The notes under the pieces are model-generated. The model worked only from the letters and a program-made list of their open reading frames with translations, was not told where the DNA came from and made no database searches. A stretch of DNA of 64,000 nt. Origin: an uncultured Prevotella sp. GTDB taxonomy: Bacteria > Bacteroidota > Bacteroidia > Bacteroidales > Bacteroidaceae. The number at the start of each line of letters is the position of its first letter. Positions within the stretch are counted from its first letter, which is position 1. The stretch lies in contig UQWP01000003.1 in assembly GCA_900544825.1 (NCBI GenBank), positions 27,124-91,123 on the forward strand. The letters run 5' to 3'. A program made the position numbers and the translations under genes. Positions 16,675 to 24,922 of this stretch are shown here, in pieces.

Positions 16675-17295
16675 ATGATCAAAACAGTTATTTTTGATAT
16701 GGGTGGTGTCGTGATCACCCTCGACGAGAATGAGGCAGGCAAACGCTTTGTTGAGTTAGGTATGAAGGAGTTTGCCGAGAAGATGGATCCTTATAAGCAG
16801 TCGGGCTTGAATGGCGATCTGGAAGAAGGAAAGCTTTCCGAGGAGGAGTATCGCCGTCAGGTAAGCAAGAAGGTGGGTCGAGAGGTGAGCTTTGAGGAGC
16901 TGCAGCATTGCTGGCTGGGCTATATGAAGGAGGTGCCTGCCCGCAAGTTGATGACCATCAGAAATCTCAAGAAGCAGGGATATCGCGTGGTCTTGCTCAG
17001 CAATACCAATCCATACGTATCGGCTTGGACGGATAGTGCGGATTTCTCTGGTGACGGTCACCCTATTGGTGATTATTTCGATGCCATGTATCGCAGCTAT
17101 GAGGTGAAATATATGAAGCCGGACGAGAATTTCTTCCGTTACGTGATGGCCCAGGAAAAGGCATTGCCGGAGGAATGTCTCTTTATTGATGACGGCGCCC
17201 GTAACTGCTGTGCGGCTTCTGAGGTAGGGCTCTTTACCTATTGTCCGCAGAACGGAGAAGACTGGTGCGATAAAATCTACGATTATTTGAAGTAA
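16675..17295 (+). CDS. HAD family hydrolase (subfamily IA)
   Basis: 206-residue phosphatase-like protein. Motif I is VIFDMGGVVI with nucleophile Asp8; as in YihX-type enzymes the second Asp of DxD is Gly. Motif II is VVLLSNT, the motif III lysine is in VKYMKPDENFF, and motif IV is CLFIDDGARN. The cap is the small alpha-helical type (about 15-95). The substrate is not predictable; YihX-like members act on sugar phosphates. It follows metH by 33 bp and ends before a small hairpin. Confidence 0.87.
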   Translation: MIKTVIFDMGGVVITLDENEAGKRFVELGMKEFAEKMDPYKQSGLNGDLEEGKLSEEEYRRQVSKKVGREVSFEELQHCWLGYMKEVPARKLMTIRNLKKQGYRVVLLSNTNPYVSAWTDSADFSGDGHPIGDYFDAMYRSYEVKYMKPDENFFRYVMAQEKALPEECLFIDDGARNCCAASEVGLFTYCPQNGEDWCDKIYDYLK

Positions 17296-17307
17296 TGATT
17301 TATGGTG

Positions 17308-17334
17308 ATTATTTGCGGTCCAACTGCAAATAAT
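17308..17334 (+). terminator. Weak hairpin after HAD gene
   Basis: ATTATTTGC (17308-17316) and GCAAATAAT (17326-17334) with a 9-nt loop, followed by T-rich sequence. It separates the metH run from the map operon. Confidence 0.5.
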
Positions 17335-17345
17335 TGCCATTTTAT

Positions 17346-17376
17346 TTTGCATTCTGCAAGAAATAATGTACTTTTG
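17346..17376 (+). promoter_or_regulatory. Promoter of map-tsaD-cinA
   Basis: TTTG (17346-17349), 19 nt, TACTTTTG (17369-17376) followed by C, 27 nt before the map ATG. Confidence 0.85.
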
Positions 17377-17403
17377 CAGTCGCAAATATTAAATAATTAG
17401 ACA

Positions 17404-18264
17404 ATGGTTAAGAAGAAAAGATGGCATTGTCTGCCTGGTCAGCCTGTTACAGAGCTCGACAAGCAGGTGATGTTTTGGGAAAATAAGGGTAAGCTTGTGC
17501 CTACCCGCGACTTGATTAAGACTCCAGAACAGATAGAAGGCATCCGCAAGAGTGGTGTCGTGAATACAGGTTGTCTCGATGCTGTTGCCGAGATGATCCG
17601 TCCGGGTATCAATACTCAGCAGATCGATGACCTCTGTATGCAGTATTGCAAGGATCATAATGCGATTCCTGCCTGCCTCAACTATGAGGGCTACCCTAAG
17701 AGTGTGTGTACATCCATCAATGAAGTGGTATGTCATGGTATTCCTAAGGAAGAGGATGTTCTCGAAGAGGGTGACATCATCAATGTGGATATGACTACCA
17801 TCGTGGATGGTTACTATGCAGATGCCAGCCGTATGTTCATCGTTGGCGGCAAGACAACTCCGGAAAAGGAGCAGTTGGTTCGTGTTGCCAAGGAGTGTCT
17901 TGAGATTGGTATGGAGGCGGCTAAGCCTTACTCTTTTGTGGGCGATATCGGTCATGCCATCGAAAAGCATTGCAAGAAGTATGGTTATGGTGTTGTCCGT
18001 GACCTCTGTGGTCATGGAGTAGGCTGCCAGTTCCATGAAGAGCCTGAGGTTCTTCATTATGGTCATAGAGGAACTGGTATGTTGCTCGTGCCTGGTATGG
18101 TGTTTACTATCGAGCCAATGATCAATATGGGAACCTGGCAGGTGTTTATCGATGCCGATGATCCATACGGATGGGAGGTAATTACCGGTGACGAAAAGCC
18201 ATCTGCTCAGTGGGAGCATACACTCGTGATGACTGAGACGGGTGTGGAGATTCTTGCACATTAA
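17404..18264 (+). CDS. map: Methionine aminopeptidase, type I
   Basis: Removes the initiator methionine from nascent proteins. 286 residues, about 20 more than E. coli Map, owing to an N-terminal extension of about 40 residues (KKKRWHCLPGQPVT) common in Bacteroidetes. The five metal ligands are visible: Asp in NVDMTTIVDG, Asp in YADASRMF, His in GHGVGCQFHEEP, Glu in FTIEPM and Glu in WEHTLVMTETG. Start chosen at the ATG 27 nt past a consensus promoter. It is followed by tsaD after 27 bp and a cinA-type gene. Confidence 0.96.
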   Translation: MVKKKRWHCLPGQPVTELDKQVMFWENKGKLVPTRDLIKTPEQIEGIRKSGVVNTGCLDAVAEMIRPGINTQQIDDLCMQYCKDHNAIPACLNYEGYPKSVCTSINEVVCHGIPKEEDVLEEGDIINVDMTTIVDGYYADASRMFIVGGKTTPEKEQLVRVAKECLEIGMEAAKPYSFVGDIGHAIEKHCKKYGYGVVRDLCGHGVGCQFHEEPEVLHYGHRGTGMLLVPGMVFTIEPMINMGTWQVFIDADDPYGWEVITGDEKPSAQWEHTLVMTETGVEILAH

Positions 18265-18291
18265 TAGATATGGGCTTAGCCCTTAGTAATT

Positions 18292-19326
18292 ATGGAAGAA
18301 AAAAAGGATATATATATATTAGGTATAGAGAGCAGTTGTGACGATACCTCAGCCGCAGTGCTCAAGAATGGAGTACTGCTGAGTAACGTGACTGCTTCTC
18401 AGGAAGTGCACCGTGCCTATGGTGGCGTGGTGCCTGAGCTTGCTTCCCGAGCTCATCAGCAGAATGTGGTGCCTGTGGTAGATCAGGCTATCGCCCGTGC
18501 GGGCATCAGAAAGGAAGATCTGTCTGCCGTTGCCTTCACCCGTGGACCGGGCTTGATGGGTTCTCTGCTCGTGGGTGTGAGTTTTGCCAAGGGCTTTGCC
18601 CGTTCGCTCAACATCCCGATGATTGATGTCAATCACTTGCAGGGTCATGTGATGGCTCATTTCATCAAGGAAAGCGATGATGACCAGAGTGCACCTCCAT
18701 TCCCATTTATCTGTCTTCTTGTGAGCGGTGGAAACTCGCAGATCGTGAAGGTGAATGCCTACAACGATATGGAGGTTCTCGGTCAGACTATCGATGATGC
18801 TGCCGGTGAGGCGATAGATAAGTGTGCCAAGGTGTTGGAGTGGGGCTACCCAGGTGGTCCTGTTGTAGATAAGTATGCCCGCCAGGGTAATCCGAAGGCT
18901 TTCAGCTTTGCTGAGCCACATATCCCTGGACTGAACTATAGCTTTTCTGGCTTCAAGACCAGTTTCCTCTACAGTTTGCGCAAGTGGGTAGCTGCTGATC
19001 CAGACTTTGTGGAGAAGAACAAGTTTGACTTGGCTGCGAGCATCGAGTTCACCATCGTGGATATCCTGATGAAGAAATTGCGCATGGCAGTAAAGCAGAC
19101 GGGTATCAAGCATGTGGCTGTGGCTGGTGGTGTGAGTGCCAACAATGGTCTCCGCAATGCCTTCCGTGATCATGCCAAGCGTTTTGGCTGGACCATCTAC
19201 ATACCAAAGTTCAGCTATACCACAGACAATGCGGCTATGATAGGTTGTGTAGGTACATTCAAGTATCATGATGGCGATTTTGCCACCATCGATCTGCCTG
19301 CATATAGTAAAGTAACATTTAAGTAA
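18292..19326 (+). CDS. tsaD: tRNA N6-threonylcarbamoyladenosine transferase TsaD
   Basis: Catalytic subunit that adds the threonylcarbamoyl group to A37 of ANN-decoding tRNAs, together with TsaB, TsaE and TsaC/C2. 344 residues of the ASKHA fold. Visible: LGIESSCDDTSAAV at the N-terminus, metal-binding HLQGHVMAHF, LVSGGNSQIV, and the late AVAGGVSANNGLR and DNAAMIGCVG. TsaB and TsaE are not in this window. The gene sits between map and the cinA-type gene with short gaps (27 and 12 bp). Confidence 0.97.
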   Translation: MEEKKDIYILGIESSCDDTSAAVLKNGVLLSNVTASQEVHRAYGGVVPELASRAHQQNVVPVVDQAIARAGIRKEDLSAVAFTRGPGLMGSLLVGVSFAKGFARSLNIPMIDVNHLQGHVMAHFIKESDDDQSAPPFPFICLLVSGGNSQIVKVNAYNDMEVLGQTIDDAAGEAIDKCAKVLEWGYPGGPVVDKYARQGNPKAFSFAEPHIPGLNYSFSGFKTSFLYSLRKWVAADPDFVEKNKFDLAASIEFTIVDILMKKLRMAVKQTGIKHVAVAGGVSANNGLRNAFRDHAKRFGWTIYIPKFSYTTDNAAMIGCVGTFKYHDGDFATIDLPAYSKVTFK

Positions 19327-19338
19327 ACAGGAATTCTT

Positions 19339-19851
19339 ATGGAATTTGAAACAAAGATATTAAGCAAGGGCATCCAGGAGATGCTCTACAATAGTGACAA
19401 GACAGTGGGCACAGCCGAGAGCTGCACAGGCGGTCGTATCGCCGAAGCGCTTATCTCAGTGCCAGGTGCCAGCAATTACTTCAAGGGCGGTGTGGTAAGT
19501 TACACCAATGAGGTAAAAGAGAATCTTCTCGGAGTGAGCCATGAGCTTCTGGAGGAGAAGACAGCCTTCTGCGAGGAAGTAGCCAAGGAGATGGTGCTTG
19601 GTGCCATCAAAGCCCTGAATGCTGATTTCGCTATTTCGGCAACAGGTGTGTCGGGTCCTACAGGTGGTACTCCATCTGCGCCAGTGGGTACAATCTTCGT
19701 TGGTTTTGGTAGCAAGGATGATGTTCGTGTGGTGAAACTCACAGAGGATTTCGGTCGCGATATCAATCTTGCAATTGCCACAAATACAGCGCTTAAGGGT
19801 ATGTTCGATTTCCTGAAAGAACATGCTGAAGATTTGAAAAAAGAGGCATAA
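19339..19851 (+). CDS. pncC: CinA C-terminal family, nicotinamide-nucleotide amidase
   Basis: 170-residue stand-alone CinA C-terminal domain. Members deamidate nicotinamide mononucleotide to nicotinate mononucleotide, recycling the product of NAD-dependent DNA ligase. Motifs: GTAESCTGGRIAEALISVPGA with the conserved Ser/Cys region, FKGGVVSYTNEVK, and ATGVSGPTGGTPSAPVGTIF. It is third in the map-tsaD run, 12 bp after tsaD. No N-terminal molybdopterin-binding half is present. Symbol by family; activity not proven for short Bacteroidetes members. Confidence 0.9.
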   Translation: MEFETKILSKGIQEMLYNSDKTVGTAESCTGGRIAEALISVPGASNYFKGGVVSYTNEVKENLLGVSHELLEEKTAFCEEVAKEMVLGAIKALNADFAISATGVSGPTGGTPSAPVGTIFVGFGSKDDVRVVKLTEDFGRDINLAIATNTALKGMFDFLKEHAEDLKKEA

Positions 19852-19878
19852 AATGCTAATTTAGAGCCATAAAGTATT

Positions 19879-19920
19879 AATAATCCTTAAAAGACGGCGT
19901 TCTTTTAGGGATTATTTTGT
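19879..19920 (+). terminator. Terminator after cinA-type gene
   Basis: 16-bp stem AATAATCCTTAAAAGA (19879-19894) / TCTTTTAGGGATTATT (19901-19916) with one T-G wobble and a 6-nt loop, then TTGTTATT. The end overlaps the -33 box of rpmB. Confidence 0.8.
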
Positions 19921-19946
19921 TATTACCGAATTATTTTGTAATTTTG
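19916..19946 (+). promoter_or_regulatory. Promoter of rpmB-rpmG-DUF4295
   Basis: TTTG (19916-19919), 19 nt, TAATTTTG (19939-19946) followed by C, about 50 nt before the rpmB ATG. Confidence 0.82.
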
Positions 19947-19998
19947 CACTCTGTTTGGAATAGGTATCAATTAACGAATTACAAAATTAAAGATAGAA

Positions 19999-20262
19999 AT
20001 GTCTAAAATTTGTCAAATCACAGGTAAGAAGGCACAGTTAGGTTGCAATGTGTCTCACTCAAAGCACCGTACAAAGAGAAGCTTTGATGTTAACCTCTTC
20101 AGCAAGAAATTCTACTATGTAGAAGAGGGTTGCTGGATCAGCCTCAAGATCAGTGCTGCTGGTCTTCGTCTTATTAACAAGGTAGGTCTCGATGCTGCTT
20201 TGAATCAGGCAGTAAAGAAGGGCTACGTAGATTGGAAGGACATTAAAGTTATAGGAGAATAA
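19999..20262 (+). CDS. rpmB: 50S ribosomal protein L28
   Basis: 87-residue bL28. Motifs MSKICQITGKKA and NVSHSKHRTKRSFDVNL are diagnostic. The zinc-type CxxC pair is not complete (CQIT), so this is the zinc-free form. First gene of a three-gene ribosomal operon; the next gene starts 4 bp after the stop. Confidence 0.97.
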   Translation: MSKICQITGKKAQLGCNVSHSKHRTKRSFDVNLFSKKFYYVEEGCWISLKISAAGLRLINKVGLDAALNQAVKKGYVDWKDIKVIGE

Positions 20263-20266
20263 TATC

Positions 20267-20455
20267 ATGGCAAAGAAAGCAAAAGGTAATAGAGTACAAG
20301 TTATCCTCGAGTGCACTGAGCATAAGAACAGTGGTATGCCAGGTACAAGCCGTTACGTGACTACAAAGAATCGTAAGAACACTCCTGAGCGTCTTGAGTT
20401 GATGAAGTACAACCCAATCCTTAAGAAGATGACTCTTCACAAGGAGATTAAGTAA
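20267..20455 (+). CDS. rpmG: 50S ribosomal protein L33
   Basis: 62-residue bL33 with the family pattern NRVQVILECTEHKN, SRYVTTKNRKNTPERLEL and KYNPILKKMTLHKE. Only one cysteine is present, so it is the zinc-independent (C-) type. Cotranscribed with rpmB (4-bp gap) and the DUF4295 gene (45-bp gap). Confidence 0.97.
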   Translation: MAKKAKGNRVQVILECTEHKNSGMPGTSRYVTTKNRKNTPERLELMKYNPILKKMTLHKEIK

Positions 20456-20500
20456 GCTCGCTTACAAGTTTATAAACAATTTTATCAATTTTAATAGACT

Positions 20501-20659
20501 ATGGCAAAGAAAGCGGTCGCTACCCTCCACGAAGGTAACATGGATGGTCGCGCATACACAAAGGTTATCAAGATGGTTAAGAGCCCTAAGACTGGTGCTT
20601 ACGTTTTCGATGAGAAGATGGTACCAAACGAGGCTGTTAAGGATTTCTTCAAGGACTAA
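20501..20659 (+). CDS. DUF4295 family protein (probable ribosomal protein bL38)
   Basis: Short gene of 52 residues (MAKKAVATLHEGNMDGRAYT at the start, ending in VKDFFKD). It is basic, begins like its neighbour rpmG (MAKKA), and belongs to DUF4295, a Bacteroidetes-only family always found in this position after rpmG as far as I recall. The structure of the Flavobacterium johnsoniae ribosome revealed an extra large-subunit protein, bL38, that I believe is this family. Operon position and charge support a ribosomal role; the bL38 identity is from memory and not checked. Confidence 0.82.
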   Translation: MAKKAVATLHEGNMDGRAYTKVIKMVKSPKTGAYVFDEKMVPNEAVKDFFKD

Positions 20660-20715
20660 TCTGGTTGCATAGGCATTCAGACGAGCGTTCTCTTGGAGAC
20701 TCGCATAAATACAAT

Positions 20716-20757
20716 AAGGTCGCAATACTCTTATTAAAGGGTATGCGGCCTTTTTTG
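20716..20757 (+). terminator. Terminator of rpmB operon
   Basis: Stem AAGGTCGC (20716-20723) / GCGGCCTT (20745-20752) with inner ATACTC/GGGTAT pairing, followed by TTTTTTG. Very similar in sequence to the rpsP terminator. Confidence 0.88.
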
Positions 20758-20812
20758 TTTTTGTTACAGAAGCTGTTTTTTTCGTATGAATATATATTTC
20801 TTTCTTTTTTCT

Positions 20813-20843
20813 TTTGCTATTTCAAAATAAAAACGTAACTTTG
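20813..20843 (+). promoter_or_regulatory. Promoter of metA
   Basis: TTTG (20813-20816), 19 nt, TAACTTTG (20836-20843) followed by C. The leader to the metA ATG is about 75 nt; no SAM riboswitch could be recognised in it. Confidence 0.85.
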
Positions 20844-20922
20844 CACGGAATAAGTGAATTGTCCGCTTTTGCAGAAAAGGGGATATATATAATGTTTTTT
20901 AAGAAGAAAGGAACAAAATAAG

Positions 20923-21840
20923 ATGCCGTTAAGATTACCGGATAAACTTCCAGCTATTGAGCTGCTGAAGCATGAGAATATTTTCGTGATGGATGAGAGT
21001 CGTGCACATAATCAGGAAATCAGACCGCTGAAGATTTGTGTGCTCAACCTGATGCCGCTTAAGATCACGACAGAAACTGATTTGGTGAGATTGCTCTCCA
21101 ATACGCCTCTGCAGTTGGAGGTTTACTTCATGAAGTTGAAGAGCCATACTCCAAAGAATACGCCGATAGAACACATGATGATGTTCTATAAGGACTTTGC
21201 GGAACTGTCAAAGCAGAAGTTTGACGGTATGATAGTGACGGGTGCTCCTATAGAGACGATGGAATATGAGGAGGTGGAGTATTGGCCGGAAATCCAGGAG
21301 ATATTCAATTGGGCACGTACCCACGTTACCTCTACGCTGTATATCTGCTGGGGTGCGCAGGCTGGACTCTATCACTTTTATGGTGTTCCAAAATATCAGC
21401 TTGATAAAAAGAAGTTTGGTATCTTTCCTCAGAAACCGCTTGATCCGTCACTCCCTATCTTCCGTGGTTTTGATGACATCTTCAATATGCCGCATAGCCG
21501 CCATACAGAGGTGCGCAGGGAAGACATCGAAAAAGTGCCGGGACTGGATATTATCGCAGAATCTGCAGAGAGTGGCGTGAGTATCGTAATGGCGAGGGGT
21601 GGACGCGAATTCTTCGTGACAGGTCATCTGGAATATGCGCCTAACACGCTCGATAAGGAGTATAAAAGAGACATGGGCAAGCGAGATGACGTAGAATTGC
21701 CTGAGAACTATTACTTCCATGATGATCCGAATGAGGCTCCTTTGGTAACATGGCGTGCCCATGCCAACCTGTTCTACAGTAACTGGATCAACTATTACGT
21801 TTATCAGGAAACTCCTTATAACATTGAGGATATTCAATAA
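20923..21840 (+). CDS. metA: Homoserine O-acyltransferase MetA, predicted acetyl type
   Basis: Activates homoserine for methionine synthesis. 305 residues. The catalytic Cys142 lies in YICWGAQAGLY, with the later His/Glu pair in TGHLEYA. Residue 111 is Glu (VTGAPIETMEY); in this family Gly at 111 (E. coli) gives succinyl-CoA use and Glu (Bacillus cereus) gives acetyl-CoA use, so this enzyme is predicted to be a homoserine O-acetyltransferase despite the usual 'succinyltransferase' label. It has its own promoter and is followed after 36 bp by a U32 peptidase gene. It shares the methionine pathway with metH at 13.9 kb. Confidence 0.94.
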   Translation: MPLRLPDKLPAIELLKHENIFVMDESRAHNQEIRPLKICVLNLMPLKITTETDLVRLLSNTPLQLEVYFMKLKSHTPKNTPIEHMMMFYKDFAELSKQKFDGMIVTGAPIETMEYEEVEYWPEIQEIFNWARTHVTSTLYICWGAQAGLYHFYGVPKYQLDKKKFGIFPQKPLDPSLPIFRGFDDIFNMPHSRHTEVRREDIEKVPGLDIIAESAESGVSIVMARGGREFFVTGHLEYAPNTLDKEYKRDMGKRDDVELPENYYFHDDPNEAPLVTWRAHANLFYSNWINYYVYQETPYNIEDIQ

Positions 21841-21876
21841 GGTTGGAGTTATAAAAAAACTAAGATAGGTTAGGAA

Positions 21877-23910
21877 ATGAATGATATTGAAGCAAAGAAG
21901 AAAAAAGAAATACACTTGACAGAGCTAGAGCTTCTTGCCCCAGCCAAGAATCTGGAGTGTGGTATCGCTGCTATCGATCATGGTGCCGATGCGGTGTATA
22001 TAGGTGCGCCACGTTTTGGAGCCCGCGCTGCTGCTGCCAACTCGCTGGAGGATATTAAGAAACTCTGTGATTATGCCCATCAGTTTCGTGCCAAGGTTCA
22101 CGTGACGGTGAATACCATCATCTATGAAAATGAGATGGAGGATACGCTGAAGATGATTGCCGAGTTGGACCGTATTGGAGTGGATGCGCTCCTGTTGCAG
22201 GATATGGGTGTTCTCTGGGATGTAAGAGCCAATCAACTGTGGCATCGCGAGTTGCATTCCAGCACGCAGTGTGATGCACGTTCTGCAGACAAGGTTGCCT
22301 GGCTGTCAACGCTAGGATTCGATAGAGTGGTCCTTGCCCGTGAACTTTCTCTTGATGAAATCAGGGAAATCCACAAGAAAAATCCTTCTACGCAGTTGGA
22401 GGTCTTTGTGCATGGTGCGCTTTGTGTTAGCTATTCGGGTGTATGCTATGCTTCGGAAAAATGTTTCGGCCGTTCTGCAAACCGTGGTGAGTGTGCTCAG
22501 TTCTGCAGAATGAAATTCAATCTCATAGATTCCGATGAAAATGAAATAGAGCATGAGCGTCATCTGCTGTCATTGAAGGATCTCTGCCAGATAGATCATC
22601 TGCAGGAACTTGCTGATGCGGGTGCAACTTCTTTCAAGATAGAAGGACGCCTGAAGGATGTAAACTATGTGAAGAATGTTGTGGCTGCCTATAGTCGGAA
22701 ACTCGATGAGCTTGTTGCTGCCAATCCGGATAAGTATTGTAGAGCATCATTTGGTCGTGCTATCCATACGTTCCAGCCTAACTTGAAAAAGACATTCAAC
22801 AGAGGATTTACCAACTATTTCCTCAATGGGCGACAGCCGGACATCGCTTCTTTTGATACACCGAAGGCGATGGGCGAGTATGTAGGTAAGGTCAAGGAGA
22901 TAAGAGGTAATGTTTCCTTCAACGTGGCGACAGTGGCAAGCTTTGCCAATGGTGATGGTCTCTGCTTTATCAACGACGAGAAAGAACTGGAGGGATTCCG
23001 CGTAAACCGTGTGGAAGGTAACCGACTCTATCCGCTTCGTATGCCGGAGCATCTGCGCCCAGGCATGGCTCTCTATCGTAATAATGACCAGGCTTTCGAG
23101 AATATTCTATCAAAGAAAACTGCGAGCCGCAAGATACCTCTCCACATCAGAGTTACGCCTCAGTATTCAGAATCCGGTGCTCTTCAGCAGGTGTTGATTG
23201 AGATTGGTGCTTCGGTTAATGTTCCTCAATTAGCCTCAATGACAACAGAAGGCTTCTTGGAGAAGCATCTCTTTTACAAGATTGACGAGTATTCTTATGA
23301 CTTTGAAGCACCGTTGGAATTGGCAAGGCGTCCGCAGGGTGATAACATCAGACAGCAGTTGAGCAAGATGGGTAATACGATATTTGAGTGTGATGAAGTT
23401 GTTCTTGCGGGAGATCTTGAGAATTATTTCATTCCAAATAGTGTGTTGTCTGAAATTCGTAGAGATTTGATCGAGACGGCGACAGAAGGAATTCAGAATA
23501 TTGTAGATAGATCCTTGGTGAAAGGCGTGGTGGAAGAAATATTCTCTGCACCTTATCAGCTGAATCAGGCTGGTGAGCACGAGTTGAACCCGGAGGAGTT
23601 TGTATGGCAGCCTGCCTATGGCAAATGGCCATATCTCTATAATATCGCTAACCGCAGTGCTGAGCATTTCTACAAGACGCATGGCATGAAGCATATTGAA
23701 TCTGCATTTGAGGTTGAGCAACCTAAGGGGGAATCGCTCATCATGCAGTGCCGCCATTGCATCCGCTACTCTTTGGGTTATTGTGTAAAACGAGGAGGCA
23801 AGAAGCCGCAATGGAAGGAGCCTCTGTTCCTGGAGTTGGGCGATGGCAGAAGATTCCGATTGGAATTCAACTGTGCAGAGTGCCAGATGAATGTCTATAG
23901 CACAAAATAA
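21877..23910 (+). CDS. U32 family peptidase (RlhA/TrhP-like)
   Basis: 677 residues. The N-terminal half (about 15-320) is a U32 barrel with ELLAPAKNLECGIAAIDHGADAVYIG cut into its usual blocks (ELLAPAK, GADAVYIG), and the signature around 170-215: FVHGALCVSYSGVCYAS followed by SANRGECAQFCR. The cysteines of that signature plus those near the C-terminus (CRHCIRYSLGYC, CAECQM) may bind an iron-sulfur cluster. E. coli relatives RlhA and TrhP hydroxylate 23S rRNA and tRNA, so RNA hydroxylation is more likely than proteolysis. Which RNA is modified cannot be told. Probably cotranscribed with metA. Confidence 0.88.
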   Translation: MNDIEAKKKKEIHLTELELLAPAKNLECGIAAIDHGADAVYIGAPRFGARAAAANSLEDIKKLCDYAHQFRAKVHVTVNTIIYENEMEDTLKMIAELDRIGVDALLLQDMGVLWDVRANQLWHRELHSSTQCDARSADKVAWLSTLGFDRVVLARELSLDEIREIHKKNPSTQLEVFVHGALCVSYSGVCYASEKCFGRSANRGECAQFCRMKFNLIDSDENEIEHERHLLSLKDLCQIDHLQELADAGATSFKIEGRLKDVNYVKNVVAAYSRKLDELVAANPDKYCRASFGRAIHTFQPNLKKTFNRGFTNYFLNGRQPDIASFDTPKAMGEYVGKVKEIRGNVSFNVATVASFANGDGLCFINDEKELEGFRVNRVEGNRLYPLRMPEHLRPGMALYRNNDQAFENILSKKTASRKIPLHIRVTPQYSESGALQQVLIEIGASVNVPQLASMTTEGFLEKHLFYKIDEYSYDFEAPLELARRPQGDNIRQQLSKMGNTIFECDEVVLAGDLENYFIPNSVLSEIRRDLIETATEGIQNIVDRSLVKGVVEEIFSAPYQLNQAGEHELNPEEFVWQPAYGKWPYLYNIANRSAEHFYKTHGMKHIESAFEVEQPKGESLIMQCRHCIRYSLGYCVKRGGKKPQWKEPLFLELGDGRRFRLEFNCAECQMNVYSTK

Positions 23911-23943
23911 AAACGAAACGGGTTTTGCAACCCAAAATGAAGA

Positions 23944-24873
23944 ATGAGAATAAAACTGATGATAAGAATGATGGTATGTATGTTGGGCATCTGTTTGATG
24001 CTCAACAGCTGCTATCATCGTCATAACTCCCATCAGCAGCATGCAGCCATGCTGGAGTACAGTGACCGTCAGTTGGATTCTATCTCATTCTCTACCACCC
24101 ACCATTACACCAACAAATATAACTTTATGGTGTTTAAGGATTCTATCCATTTGATGCGACAGCAACCAGAAGAATTGGTGAGTGGTCTTTCGGTAGATTC
24201 ATTCTCTGTCAAAAAGAACCAGCTTCTGGTTGTGACAGATATCCGTATGGTGCCACAAGACAGCATAGACTCTGTATGGGTGCAGCTTGCTACTGAAGAT
24301 AACAGGTTTGGATGGAGTAGGGAATCGAGATTGCTTCCTCAGGTAGTACCGGATGATCCTATCTCTGAATTCATCATGACTTTCAGCAATGTCCACCTGC
24401 TCATATTCCTGGTGGTCATCGTAGTCATCACTTTGGCTTATCTGGTAAGAAAGGTATTTCATAGCAATGCCAAGATTGTGCATTTCAATGATATTGATTC
24501 GCCGTATCCTCTAGCTCTTGTGCTTCTGGTATCCATCTCGGCTGCCTTTTATGCCTGGATTCAGACTTTTGAACCAGAGATGTGGCGACAGTTCTATTTC
24601 CATCCGTCATTGAATCCTTTTGCGGTACCTAAGGTGTTGGGAGTATTTCTTGCCTTGGTATGGAGTATTCTCATTGTGGGACTGGCATGTGTCGATGAAG
24701 TTTATCATCGTCTTCCGTTTGGTGAAGCCCTGTTGTATCTGGGCGGTCTGGCAGGTGTATGTGCACTCGATTATATCATTTTCTGTGTTTCCACCTTATA
24801 TTATATAGGCTACATCCTGCTGGTGGCATACATTTGGTTTGCCGTCAAGTCCTATCGCAGGGGGAATTCCTAA
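23944..24873 (+). CDS. Membrane protein with SH3-like outer domain, unknown
   Basis: 309 residues that I do not recognise with certainty. It starts with a signal sequence and possible lipobox (CLMLNSC). Residues about 70-135 look like an SH3-type domain (KKNQLLVVTDIRMV, WVQLATEDNRFGWSRESRLL), followed by PDDPISEFIMTFSN. From about 145 there are five hydrophobic segments (145-165, 185-205, 225-250, 258-275, 278-300). The SH3-plus-membrane layout suggests an envelope protein. It lies 33 bp after the U32 gene and just before the promoter of a TonB receptor. Confidence 0.7.
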   Translation: MRIKLMIRMMVCMLGICLMLNSCYHRHNSHQQHAAMLEYSDRQLDSISFSTTHHYTNKYNFMVFKDSIHLMRQQPEELVSGLSVDSFSVKKNQLLVVTDIRMVPQDSIDSVWVQLATEDNRFGWSRESRLLPQVVPDDPISEFIMTFSNVHLLIFLVVIVVITLAYLVRKVFHSNAKIVHFNDIDSPYPLALVLLVSISAAFYAWIQTFEPEMWRQFYFHPSLNPFAVPKVLGVFLALVWSILIVGLACVDEVYHRLPFGEALLYLGGLAGVCALDYIIFCVSTLYYIGYILLVAYIWFAVKSYRRGNS

Positions 24874-24884
24874 TAAATAAGGAT

Positions 24885-24914
24885 TTTGGGTGTCAGGAAA
24901 AAGCTGTACCTTTG
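24885..24914 (+). promoter_or_regulatory. Promoter of TonB receptor
   Basis: TTTG (24885-24888), 18 nt, TACCTTTG (24907-24914) followed by CAC. It shows that translation starts at 24923 and not at the GTG at 24890. Confidence 0.75.
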
Positions 24915-24922
24915 CACCCGTT

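Noticed and set aside
20844..20922. SAM riboswitch before metA
   Set aside because: The leader is about 75 nt and no SAM-I or SAM-II-like pairing could be built.
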